Shown: positions 8,518 through 17,135 of the stretch, piece by piece | Position numbering within the stretch: the stretch's first letter is position 1 | How the letters are laid out: each line of letters begins with the position of its first letter | From: a virus | DNA length: 64,000 nucleotides | Reading direction: 5' to 3' (one strand) | Virus record (IMG/VR): IMGVR_UViG_3300030329_006380 | Span: 62,001-126,000 of that record | Notes under the pieces: model-generated | What the model was told of the DNA's origin: nothing | What the model saw: only the letters and a program-made list of their open reading frames with translations | The model's database searches: none | Made by a program: the position numbers and the translations under genes

Positions 8518-9222
8518 CTAGAGATCTCGGCAACACCGAAATCCCGTTTCATAAAATCTAAACAAATCTCCGTGATTGCTCACGGACTGTCGACAGTTTC
8601 GTGGCTCAGACCAGAACCTGCCTTTAAGTCTTCCGTTAAAATACCCCCTTCTGGTTTTTCTTTTCTTTGTCCACTCTTCCACATTCCCAAGCATATCGTA
8701 GACTCCGTAACCAGAGACACATCTCTCCATTGCGCCACTTGGTTCTGCCTGATATAATTCATGGATGTGGTTTGCCGCTTCATAAGAAATTGCCGAATGC
8801 TTTTCTGCATTGGACAATAACCCCAAGAAGCTATCAACCTCTGGATTAGAAAATCCTTTCCTCCAGACTCCAAGATAATATTTTGAATATTTTATCCATG
8901 TTTTACTGTCATTACACACTCCTTTTTCATATTTTGTCCCATATTTCCATGGCAAATCTTTTGGACCAACACAGGCTTTTGTCCACTCATCATCATAACA
9001 CAAGCGCTTGCCACGTGCCTGACACCATGCTTCACTCTCAACCATAGAATACATCACCAAAGGCTCGTCTCCTTTTTGATTGGGAGCTTCATATTTATCA
9101 ATACAAAAATCTTTTACTTTTATCATTCCCGCTGGACATGTTATTGTTTCCTCTGTTGCATAAAGAAAACCCATGCAAGTAAAAACACCAGTGAGTATAA
9201 CAATTGATGGCAACCTCTTCAT
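8518..9222 (-). CDS. Secreted FGE/SUMF1-fold protein
   Basis: This encodes 234 aa with an N-terminal signal peptide (hydrophobic stretch IVILTGVFTCMGFLYA, cleavage near ATEE). The rest matches the FGE-sulfatase/SUMF1 fold: ITCPAGMIKVKDFCIDKYEA, then AWCQARGKRLCYDDEW, a central YGVYDMLGNVEEW block and the closing GFRCC strand. Known members include formylglycine-generating enzymes, but many are non-catalytic ligand-binding relatives. It is rich in cysteines, suggesting disulfides in the periplasm. Its placement between recombination and primase genes gives no functional clue. I infer an exported protein acting on or binding envelope components rather than a true sulfatase activator. Confidence 0.85.
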   Translation of the reverse strand: MKRLPSIVILTGVFTCMGFLYATEETITCPAGMIKVKDFCIDKYEAPNQKGDEPLVMYSMVESEAWCQARGKRLCYDDEWTKACVGPKDLPWKYGTKYEKGVCNDSKTWIKYSKYYLGVWRKGFSNPEVDSFLGLLSNAEKHSAISYEAANHIHELYQAEPSGAMERCVSGYGVYDMLGNVEEWTKKRKTRRGYFNGRLKGRFWSEPRNCRQSVSNHGDLFRFYETGFRCCRDL

Positions 9223-10160
9223 GCAATCATCGTCCTATAAATCATATATTTTTCCATACTCATAAACTCTGCCTCCTTCTTTCTTTTCTGAAATTCCGAT
9301 CGTGGCATCTCTGCAACATCTTGATAGCCATCGGTGTCGATCTTAAAAACCTCGACGTCATATTTTAATAACTTTTCTATCATAGAGAGTGATTTCTTCT
9401 CCGCATCGCGGTCGAGCGCAATAAAAACCGAAGTATCGTTTTTTACTATTTCCCAGAATAACTTGGAATTTTCTGACAGCGTCGATCCCATCAAAGGAAT
9501 AGAATTTTCCCCTGCATTGATCGCGTCAAAGACGCCCTCCGTTATGACAACTTCTTTTGAGAAATCAACATATAATTCATTAAAAATAATTTTATTTTTT
9601 GCAACTCTGGGATTCATATATTTTCGCCAGTCATTAATATAATTTCTAGCAATAAAGAAATTAACTTTGCCCTCTGCATTAAAAGATGGTATTATAATTC
9701 TATCTTTAAAGATACCAGACACACAATAACCAATTTTCCACTTCAAGATATCTGCATTGGATACCGATCGATCTTTAAGATACTTTCGGGCCGGCATCGA
9801 AGAAAAAGCAATCTCTTTCGTACTCAACGGCAAGAAACCATCGGGAAGGTCTAGCGTTATCTCTTCCTCTTTTTCTTCCAATTGAAAAAGAATCTTCTCA
9901 AATTCACTGATATTGACTTTACGATCAAAGTTAGACCATTCGCGGCAATCTGTGAAATCCCCATATCTTTTAACAAGACGATAGATATTTTTTCCACGAT
10001 AATCGCAGACCCAGCATTTGAACACATTCTTCTCAATGTTCACGGAAAGCTTAAGTTTGTGATGATTGCATTGTGGACAGTGAAATTGATATTCTTTGGT
10101 GGACTGTTTATAGGATCCGAATATTTTCTGTAGAATTTTTAGTTTTGCAGTTGTTTCCAA
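9219..10160 (-). CDS. DNA primase (zinc ribbon plus TOPRIM; T4 gp61/DnaG-type)
   Basis: This encodes 313 aa that would synthesise RNA primers for lagging-strand replication. A four-cysteine zinc ribbon is at the N-terminus (Cys28/31 in CPQC, Cys49/52 in CWVC). The TOPRIM core has Glu208 in VVITEGVFDAINAG and Asp250/Asp252 in FIALDRDAEKK. A linker region (KYMNPR, IIIPSF) matches DnaG-type catalytic domains. The frame must begin with TTG at 10160 to include the zinc ribbon, since no in-frame ATG lies ahead of it. It overlaps the RuvC-like gene by 22 bases and the next gene by ATGA. The short length fits phage primases that lack a helicase domain. Confidence 0.92.
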   Translation of the reverse strand: METTAKLKILQKIFGSYKQSTKEYQFHCPQCNHHKLKLSVNIEKNVFKCWVCDYRGKNIYRLVKRYGDFTDCREWSNFDRKVNISEFEKILFQLEEKEEEITLDLPDGFLPLSTKEIAFSSMPARKYLKDRSVSNADILKWKIGYCVSGIFKDRIIIPSFNAEGKVNFFIARNYINDWRKYMNPRVAKNKIIFNELYVDFSKEVVITEGVFDAINAGENSIPLMGSTLSENSKLFWEIVKNDTSVFIALDRDAEKKSLSMIEKLLKYDVEVFKIDTDGYQDVAEMPRSEFQKRKKEAEFMSMEKYMIYRTMIA

Positions 10161-10675
10161 GTATTTAACCCCGAGCGTGCGATAATCAGCGAATCGGCCC
10201 GGTCATACGTTCCAGGCACAGGATTATCATTTCTGGTATATGATACCACGAAATCACGCTCGTTGTCAAGGATATATTCCAAAACAACTTGTTTTGCTTT
10301 CTGTCCGCGCATCACTTTGATACCACAGGACTTTCTTGCCGACACTGCTGCAAGAGGGGTAGGGGGCTCACCAAAAAGTTCATAAACAAGATAAGAGGTG
10401 ATGCCATTAATCTTAGAAAGCACTGAGAGAGTTTTTGCTGACGAAAATCCGGATCTGAATGATTGCAGACTCTCTTCAATGAAGACTTTCTCAATCTCAT
10501 AGCTTTCCTTGAGATCCAATAGTTTATTTTTTATAAATTCTGCTTTATGGAACAATGTTGGAAAGTGTCTTTTATTTCGCGTGTCCCAAGCTTCGCAATA
10601 TAAAATTTTTCCACTTTCATCAATTACTGTAGCGCCAGTGATGCTGGTACTAACGTCAAGGCCAAGAATATTCAT
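10139..10675 (-). CDS. RuvC-like Holliday junction resolvase
   Basis: This encodes 178 aa with the RNase H-like fold of RuvC: first strand with Asp7 (ILGLDVSTSITGATVID), an acidic residue in VFIEESLQSF near residue 67, and a C-terminal acidic pair in YDRADSLIIA. The protein would cleave branched DNA before packaging, replacing T4 endonuclease VII. It sits beside the primase and shares a TAATG junction with the upstream structural gene. Activity on replication forks or other branched DNA is equally possible. Confidence 0.88.
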   Translation of the reverse strand: MNILGLDVSTSITGATVIDESGKILYCEAWDTRNKRHFPTLFHKAEFIKNKLLDLKESYEIEKVFIEESLQSFRSGFSSAKTLSVLSKINGITSYLVYELFGEPPTPLAAVSARKSCGIKVMRGQKAKQVVLEYILDNERDFVVSYTRNDNPVPGTYDRADSLIIARSGLNTWKQLQN

Positions 10676-11877
10676 TATATATCCAGTTTGAGTTTAAAGG
10701 TGTAAGAGTCGGCCTCTTTCTTCCGTACCGGATTGGCCAACTTCGCAATTGCAATTAAGTTTTTATTCTCATCATATATGCCGATTTTTGATATAAATGT
10801 TTGCTTGAGAAAACTAGCTGTTGGGTCCGGATAAGAACTACTAACAGTATTCTTAAATAAGACCTCTGGGTCTCGATAATAAGTGGTATCATAGTCCGCA
10901 GAAGCTGTCCTGTGTTCATAATCAATATAGGTGGGATTAGCAGAATAATTCAAATGCATCTTTGGAGCATGCGCATACGCAGTCATCGTACTAACATAAT
11001 TACTGCCAGAAAAAGACAAACTAAAACTCGAACTGGGGAGCTTTGTCGATGTTGCACTAGTCGTTTTTGATCCAGTGGCAGCAAAATATATCCATGCGGG
11101 GTTCTTTGCAGTGGCACCTGGTTTATAGTTCTCCCAAGTCAGCGAGGTTAACCTTGCGCTGCCAGTTAATATAAAAAATCCCTCTTTGTATAGCGCTATG
11201 CCGGCGACACTGCCCGATTCAACGCTTCCTACCGGACCAGTCTGTATTAACTCTCCATTTTTATTTAAATCCTGTAGGCGGCTAATCAAAGTTCCAGTTA
11301 CAAAGAATTGTAAATCTATCGTCCCGCGCTTAATTGAAGACCCATAGAATATACTGGGTATGCTTATAAGATTTACGGCTGCACTGGCGAAGTCCCGCGC
11401 ATGCGGGTGGCCATCTGAAGATGAAAAAGCGTAGTGCATGCTGTTTTTCGTATAGTAGTCTAGGACATTCTTAAGGGCAGTAACGTGGGGGCGCGTGAGG
11501 TCGTCTTCTGCAAAAAACTCACGCGATATACTAGCTGTCATAGGATAATGAAATTTTTGTATGTCGGCCCAATCGTTAGTGGCGAAGGTACCAGTAGAAA
11601 CAGTTCGAAATGAATTCCTAGATGAGTGTTTTTCTAGAAATGCATATGGCATGCAATCAGCCGGTCGGTCGACAACCATTTCATACAAGCTTATACCCGG
11701 ATGGCCATAAGCTATATCTGCACCGGTCATATGTAACACAGCATTATCAAAAGAGCCGGCTCGGTATGGTCTATGGTTATAATATATACTGCCGCTATAT
11801 ATAAAAAAATTAACGCTAGGATAGGTTTTTATTCTATTAACAAGAATATCATTTTCTTTAAATTTATAATAAGGCAT
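10675..11877 (-). CDS. Virion structural protein, paralogue of the next gene upstream
   Basis: This encodes 400 aa, rich in Ser, Thr, Tyr and Asn, beta-strand-like and without membrane segments. Its C-terminal third aligns by eye with the 11884-13020 product: NYSANPTYID here and NYSSNPTYLT there, then IGIYDENKNLIAIAKL versus VGLYSEDNELLAVAKL, and both end on a lysine-rich strand closing LKLDI or VRLDY. The N-terminal part includes the segment SSSDGHPHARDFASAAVNLI. I recall similar C-termini in virion proteins of marine T4-like phages. A role in the tail or baseplate is inferred from position. Confidence 0.8.
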   Translation of the reverse strand: MPYYKFKENDILVNRIKTYPSVNFFIYSGSIYYNHRPYRAGSFDNAVLHMTGADIAYGHPGISLYEMVVDRPADCMPYAFLEKHSSRNSFRTVSTGTFATNDWADIQKFHYPMTASISREFFAEDDLTRPHVTALKNVLDYYTKNSMHYAFSSSDGHPHARDFASAAVNLISIPSIFYGSSIKRGTIDLQFFVTGTLISRLQDLNKNGELIQTGPVGSVESGSVAGIALYKEGFFILTGSARLTSLTWENYKPGATAKNPAWIYFAATGSKTTSATSTKLPSSSFSLSFSGSNYVSTMTAYAHAPKMHLNYSANPTYIDYEHRTASADYDTTYYRDPEVLFKNTVSSSYPDPTASFLKQTFISKIGIYDENKNLIAIAKLANPVRKKEADSYTFKLKLDI

Positions 11878-11883
11878 AGCATA

Positions 11884-13020
11884 TCAGTAATCTAATCTAA
11901 CCCGTAGAGTTAATTCATTTTCTGGTGTTTTCTTGATTGGCTCGCTTAATTTAGCAACTGCTAAAAGCTCATTGTCTTCTGAATAAAGCCCAACTGTGGT
12001 GATATAAGTAACAGGAGGATCTGTTGATTGCTCCTTGACTCTTATTTGACTTCCGGTAAGATATGTTGGGTTTGAACTATAATTAAAATCATTGTGATTG
12101 GCTCGACAGAAATATATTGCTGAATTTAGCTCTGTTGTGTTATTAAACTGAAGATTGTAAATTCTGGCTCTAACACCATTAGCAACAGTGTCAATAGTCG
12201 AAGCCGTAATGTGGTTAAAGCCGCTAGCGCCTAGGGACAGATTCATAATAGTAGTGCCGGCATCAGCGTTGTGTAAAAGGCCGCCGTCAGCCTCATCATT
12301 AAAAATGGACCCAGAGATAACTGCGATGCCGGCCTGATAATATATCAAACCAACCGCATGATATGCGTCTGTTTTAAGGGCATTTTTCTGTGCAACACTA
12401 GAGGTTGCGTAAAGCACTCCATACTCGCCAGCGGGTGAATTTTTGAAGTAGCCGTCTGATCCACTATAATCAGTAATTTTTACCCTTTGAGCGTTGTCAA
12501 AAAGATCCCCATCATAATCAAAAGCAGACGTTAAACCTAGTTCTAATTCAAATGTGCCTTTTTTAATTTCATCTTTAGTTAGTAAACGAGAGAAGTTTAA
12601 GAAAAACACATCGTCCATTTTGTTGGCCTCATCACCAACTCCCGGCGAGGATCCATCCATATCAAAGCGTCCAACACTGCCAGTTAAATCGTATCCAACC
12701 AATATTTGTGCCATCTGGTTGTAGATATTAATTTTTTTAGCCTGCTGGCTAGTTGTAGACCCTGAAATCCGTGAATTAGATGAAATACCACATGTAATAT
12801 CAAATATATGATTAGCCGAAGAACTTAAATACGGATAATCATAAACGGACTGAAATTGTCCATGTGAAAAAGTTTTAATGTGTCTCTCACTCCCCAAAGC
12901 AGCATATGGATCACTACCATAAGTACCCGATATGATTGATCCTGTAATTGGGATCGCTTCGTGTAAAAGAGTCCTTGAGTCGATAACATCATTATTGGTT
13001 AACATCTTAAAAGTAGACAT
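11884..13020 (-). CDS. Virion structural protein, paralogue of the downstream neighbour
   Basis: This encodes 378 aa, starting MSTFKMLTNNDVIDSR. It is a beta-rich Ser/Gly/Asp protein with a C-terminal module (about residues 310-378) matching that of the 10675-11877 gene: NYSSNPTYL, VGLYSEDNELLAVAKLSEP and a final RVRLDY. The repeated module suggests tandem duplication followed by divergence of the N-terminal parts. It is probably a virion component of the tail or neck. A ribosome site (GAGG) precedes the ATG in the 26-base gap. Confidence 0.8.
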   Translation of the reverse strand: MSTFKMLTNNDVIDSRTLLHEAIPITGSIISGTYGSDPYAALGSERHIKTFSHGQFQSVYDYPYLSSSANHIFDITCGISSNSRISGSTTSQQAKKINIYNQMAQILVGYDLTGSVGRFDMDGSSPGVGDEANKMDDVFFLNFSRLLTKDEIKKGTFELELGLTSAFDYDGDLFDNAQRVKITDYSGSDGYFKNSPAGEYGVLYATSSVAQKNALKTDAYHAVGLIYYQAGIAVISGSIFNDEADGGLLHNADAGTTIMNLSLGASGFNHITASTIDTVANGVRARIYNLQFNNTTELNSAIYFCRANHNDFNYSSNPTYLTGSQIRVKEQSTDPPVTYITTVGLYSEDNELLAVAKLSEPIKKTPENELTLRVRLDY

Positions 13021-13046
13021 ATTTTTTCCTCTAAACTATTGTCTTT

Positions 13047-14009
13047 TTAAGCTAGCTTAAAAAATCGTATTGGCAGATCTATTCTTTGACCGGTTACTGC
13101 TCCAGTTACCCGAATAACAGTATCGATTACCTTGCAACTTGTGTCTCCTGCGCCCATCTTAGCCGTTTTGCCTATTTTGTTAAATAAAACATTGCTATCT
13201 GCTAAATCCGGGTGAGATCTAATTTTAAATTTTAATCTAGTCCCTTTACGGCCAGTGATTGGGCTCTTTCCTCCCTCATCTGCCTCGGGGACAACGCCGA
13301 CAAAATTTCCGGCTGTTTTATTACTGATAAAGTATGTAGCGATTTTATCATCATCAACAAATGATGGTTCCGGCGAAGTTGTGTTTCCATCGCCATCTTG
13401 CTGTGGGCCGACAATCGATCCCAGCCGGTCATCGATTTCTATTAAATACGCAGAATCAATAAGCGAGTGGGGGAGTTGGCCAACATTTTCCACAGTATCA
13501 ACCAAGCCTTGATCGATCATAATATGAGTTGTTGAGTTCTTCGGTCGAACGCCATCCAGTACACCAGTTGAAGCTGGGGCCGCAGCATTTGCTGTTGTTT
13601 GTGTTCTTGTGGCTTCATTAACCGCAACACCAAATATATTATTACCAGATGGGCCGCCAACAGTTGCTAAAGATCCACCAGCCATTCGTTGATTTGGTGC
13701 CTCTTCCTCATTCAACCTGAGAACCGGAAGGTACAGAATTTGTCGATTATTAATCGTCATTAATTTATGTTTCAGTGAGGCCCGATTATCTGTGAATGCT
13801 TCCAGCACCGGTGTCTGCATAATATCTAGATCGTAATAAGCTGAGCCGCTCGAATGATTTCTGTTATATGTGGTATAATCAATCTCGTCATCCGAAAGTG
13901 CAAAATATTTTATACGAAAAGAGCCATCGCCCTTTGCGAGCCTCATTCTACCAGTATCAGTCAACACTGCATCCAGAATGATATCGCCTGAGTTATCTAA
14001 AAAAGCCAT
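13047..14009 (-). CDS. Virion structural protein (MAFLDNSGDIILDAVLTD family)
   Basis: This encodes 320 aa. The N-terminus (MAFLDNSGDIILDAVLTDTG, then a KGDGSFRIKYFALSDDEIDY block) is a pattern I recall from structural proteins of marine T4-like phages. The middle is low-complexity Gly/Ala/Thr. The C-terminus (KVIDTVIRVTG, then TGQRIDLPIRFFKL) resembles the closing strands of the 1013-aa protein upstream (TGRKIDFNVKF). A distant counterpart is the 365-aa product at 20939-22036. It has AAGGAG before the ATG and is preceded by the window's largest gap, which contains a promoter-like octamer. The exact place in the virion is unknown. Confidence 0.82.
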   Translation of the reverse strand: MAFLDNSGDIILDAVLTDTGRMRLAKGDGSFRIKYFALSDDEIDYTTYNRNHSSGSAYYDLDIMQTPVLEAFTDNRASLKHKLMTINNRQILYLPVLRLNEEEAPNQRMAGGSLATVGGPSGNNIFGVAVNEATRTQTTANAAAPASTGVLDGVRPKNSTTHIMIDQGLVDTVENVGQLPHSLIDSAYLIEIDDRLGSIVGPQQDGDGNTTSPEPSFVDDDKIATYFISNKTAGNFVGVVPEADEGGKSPITGRKGTRLKFKIRSHPDLADSNVLFNKIGKTAKMGAGDTSCKVIDTVIRVTGAVTGQRIDLPIRFFKLA

Positions 14010-14070
14010 GTCTTTCTCCTTAATATAAGTAGTTTTTCTATATAATTAGTCATAAAAACCTTATATTTCT

Positions 14071-14078
14071 TATTTATC
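14071..14078 (-). promoter_or_regulatory. Candidate late promoter octamer
   Basis: The largest gap in the window (14010-14076) begins at a minus-strand GATAAATA, one mismatch from the T4 late consensus TATAAATA. It lies about 60 bases ahead of the ATG at 14009 and partly overlaps the upstream stop codon. A gp55-like sigma factor, which reads this element in T4, is encoded at 49053. The AT-rich background makes chance matches likely. Confidence 0.3.
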
Positions 14079-17000
14079 AGCGAATAATATCTGAAACAGG
14101 GGACTCTGCTGAAGTAGCCCTTCCTCTCATTCGCGCCTCCAGTTCTTCTAAGTTCACTTGTGGATCTTCGTAGCATGTCTCTTGTTGCACCGTTGGCTTG
14201 TGTATGTGCTTAAACTTAACATTAAAGTCTATTTTACGCCCTGTTGACTTAGATGTCAACCTAATTTTAAATTTTTGTCCATCCCAAATCGAATGATCAC
14301 TGTCTCCCATCGTAACTGGTATCGAAGATAGCTGGTCTGTTAAATTATCATATCTAGTACCATCATCAATTTGTGCTTGAATGTCTAAAACTGCGTTTAA
14401 AGTTTCTTCACGAGCTTGCGTTTGATTGACCGACGGTGAAATATATATATATTTTCTGGCCGGTTTTATATAATTTACTTCTTCAATCGGGAATTCAATG
14501 ATATCAATCCTAGGAAATACACCGCCATTGGTGTCAATTAATTCCACTTCAAAAACCGGAGATGGGTTTGATAAGTGACCATGCACGTCCTTAGACCTAA
14601 ACATATAATAATATTTTATATTTGGTCGAATTGTTTCATCTAAAAAGTCTATAGTAGAGGCTTTGAGATCACAAAGTCTTTGATGGTGATCAACTTCGAT
14701 TGTTGTGGCAACCTCTGCTATCATATTATCTTTAAAATCAATATATGCTGACGGTCTAGATGTCATCCTATAGACAAAAAATGACTCAATCCTGTCATCG
14801 CTGCGAAACATTATCGGAGAATCTTCAGGAAGCTCCTGTGCTTGTCTCACCGAGTCATACATGGCTTTTTCTATATCATTGAATGCTATGGGGTGTTGTA
14901 CTAATTTTCCGGGATTGTCACGTAAGAAAAAAGTCAACTTATCGGATCTTCCACGATGAGGTAATACCTCAACAACGGGCTGACAAGGTGGACTATCCAT
15001 TATAATGTTTTCAAATTCATGAAATGGAACTTCAACCATCTTTAAACAGGGTTCATAATGCACTTTGAATCTATAAGGATTAGTTAGATGTCTGGCATAT
15101 TGATATTGTGTCCCATATACAACTTGATAAGCGTATACTTTATATCGATACTTTTCTCCATACTTAACTTGAGTATCTAACCACTGCAGTACCTCTATTC
15201 TATTTGAATTAATTAAATAAAAATCTTGTATTTTTTCTTCTTTTTCTTCGCCGGCGACGCTAACTAGGGCATGCTTCTCTATCCTATAGAACATAGTCTC
15301 AGACTTGGCTTTCTTTCCGGCCATTATTTCTCGCCATGTTCTATTATATTGTTTCATCGAGCTTTTAATTTTTGCATTCATTAGAAATGAAAAAAGTTTT
15401 TGTTTAATTAAAGAGCCGGTTCTCAAAGAAGTGCTTGAATAAAACCAACTGCTGCCGCGGCTCAACTTAGAAAAGCCAAGATAAGTTATAATATCATCAC
15501 TTACAAAATCATAGGTGTTGGTGCCCCTTTCTTTAAAAAGTTGCAGCCAATTATTGAGATCCCACACCCTTAACATTTGTTTTAGGTTTTGAGTGCCCAA
15601 GTCGGATGTAAGACTAGAAGTATTTATACCGGACTCTTGGCCTTGTACTATTTTATTATAAGCGCGCCATGTAAGAATATCTGTCTGGAGTACTGGTCTT
15701 CCGTCAATTATTCCTCTTTGCCGCTCGGATCTATTGCCCCTATCTTCTGCTTCAGGGATTCCCTGAATTATCTCCTTGATCAAGGGAACATCATAATCAA
15801 ATTGAGTGAAACTACTCACTAAATCCGATTGATTAATCGGCGGAGTTTTAAAGTTAATTTCCAAAAACATAGGAAAATCATGTTTCTTCTGTAAACTAGC
15901 ATTATTAACATGATTGGATGTGGATAGAAAATCAACTTCTCCCGAAAGCATAACCATGTTTTTTTGTTTTTCCTTAAGAGACTCTAAAGGTTCATCGTCC
16001 TCCGGATAAAAAAGCGAAAAAGCATCAAAAAGATTAATACCAAGTTTTAATTCCGGCCCTGTACCTGTTTGCTTAATTAAAAAATTACTATCCATTATCT
16101 TGTTCAATGAAATTAGATTGTAAAGATCGGAGACTATTGGGGCCCAAAGATTGTCCCTCTTTACGCGTTCTATGAATGATAGCCAAACATAAAGGTTTGG
16201 TAGGGCGCGTTCTGGTATTGCTAGGTCTGAGATTCTATTTTCATATCTTCGAATATAATAATTATAGCGGCTAAAGGAATTAAAAACAAGCACATTTTTT
16301 AAATCCGGAAAGTCTTTAACAAAACGATCAGAAAATGGTAGGCTTATTTGAAACGTAGTATCGTAGTATATTTTATTTGGATTATTCGGTATTGTCGGTC
16401 TAAAATTATTTTCAAAGCCTCCTATACAATATTTTTCAAACAACCCCATGTCACCATTGAAATATTGCTGCAGTCCTTCTTGTGTGGGTTGTATGTTCAT
16501 CCTCTCAGTATCAGCCAGATCGGCAAAGGGCGTCGATGGCCAATTATCAATATCAACATAGTTTTCTGTCTCAGCCTCAGGATCCTGACTCACATACCCT
16601 ACACTAAAAACCCGTGGGACTGCCAAATCGAAACCGGTGCGTGTTCTGCGAATAGCACTTAGATCGTCCATCCACATTAATTTATTATCTTGATATATCC
16701 ACCCTTTCCTAGCCCTAAATCTAAAAATGTCCTCCATACTTGTCGTATCTAGGTGAGGATTCGTAGAGATCTGGCTCCACGGAATAGCACTAACTTGCCC
16801 TCCGGGAGCTTTATCGTCACTAACTCCGCCTGGTATCAGACCTGCCGTAAAAACCTCGGGCCATGGCTGATAAAGGCCAACATTTAAGGGGATCTGTCTC
16901 TCCTCTCCTATAGCAAATTCGCCATTGAATATTGCACTATCAATAAAAAGTGCATCTTGAGCGATGGATGTCGCCTCTGGTGAAAAACGTAATTCCGCAT

Positions 17001-17118
17001 CTTCTACCAATACCGGGTCTGGCTCAACAGGAGCGGGTTCCGGAGGAAGCTCGGGCTCAGAAATCTCCGGAGGACATACCAAGGCTCTCAATCTTTGTAA
17101 AAATTCACTCTCTGCCAT
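14077..17118 (-). CDS. Large virion structural protein (1013 aa)
   Basis: This encodes 1013 aa. A proline-rich acidic linker (PELPPEPAPVEPDPV) at residues about 22-36 follows a short N-terminal helix. The long middle shows no recognisable catalytic motifs. Residues about 630-900 contain repeated Tyr-rich strands such as VKYGEKYRYKVYAYQVVYG and NIKYYYMFRSKDVHGHLSNP, which look like fibronectin type III modules. The C-terminus (FKIRLTSKSTGRKIDFNVKF) resembles that of the 320-aa neighbour. GAGGTGA precedes the start. A tail or baseplate component is likely from its place in the virion block. Confidence 0.8.
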   Translation of the reverse strand: MAESEFLQRLRALVCPPEISEPELPPEPAPVEPDPVLVEDAELRFSPEATSIAQDALFIDSAIFNGEFAIGEERQIPLNVGLYQPWPEVFTAGLIPGGVSDDKAPGGQVSAIPWSQISTNPHLDTTSMEDIFRFRARKGWIYQDNKLMWMDDLSAIRRTRTGFDLAVPRVFSVGYVSQDPEAETENYVDIDNWPSTPFADLADTERMNIQPTQEGLQQYFNGDMGLFEKYCIGGFENNFRPTIPNNPNKIYYDTTFQISLPFSDRFVKDFPDLKNVLVFNSFSRYNYYIRRYENRISDLAIPERALPNLYVWLSFIERVKRDNLWAPIVSDLYNLISLNKIMDSNFLIKQTGTGPELKLGINLFDAFSLFYPEDDEPLESLKEKQKNMVMLSGEVDFLSTSNHVNNASLQKKHDFPMFLEINFKTPPINQSDLVSSFTQFDYDVPLIKEIIQGIPEAEDRGNRSERQRGIIDGRPVLQTDILTWRAYNKIVQGQESGINTSSLTSDLGTQNLKQMLRVWDLNNWLQLFKERGTNTYDFVSDDIITYLGFSKLSRGSSWFYSSTSLRTGSLIKQKLFSFLMNAKIKSSMKQYNRTWREIMAGKKAKSETMFYRIEKHALVSVAGEEKEEKIQDFYLINSNRIEVLQWLDTQVKYGEKYRYKVYAYQVVYGTQYQYARHLTNPYRFKVHYEPCLKMVEVPFHEFENIIMDSPPCQPVVEVLPHRGRSDKLTFFLRDNPGKLVQHPIAFNDIEKAMYDSVRQAQELPEDSPIMFRSDDRIESFFVYRMTSRPSAYIDFKDNMIAEVATTIEVDHHQRLCDLKASTIDFLDETIRPNIKYYYMFRSKDVHGHLSNPSPVFEVELIDTNGGVFPRIDIIEFPIEEVNYIKPARKYIYISPSVNQTQAREETLNAVLDIQAQIDDGTRYDNLTDQLSSIPVTMGDSDHSIWDGQKFKIRLTSKSTGRKIDFNVKFKHIHKPTVQQETCYEDPQVNLEELEARMRGRATSAESPVSDIIR

Positions 17119-17135
17119 CCGTTCACCTCTTCTTC

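Noticed and set aside
8518-9222. Diversity-generating retroelement target
   Set aside because: The FGE-type fold is used by such variable proteins, but no reverse transcriptase or repeated template region is seen, and the protein has its own signal peptide.
14010-14076. Rho-independent terminator
   Set aside because: The gap is AT-rich but I could not find a stable hairpin followed by a T-run on the coding strand.
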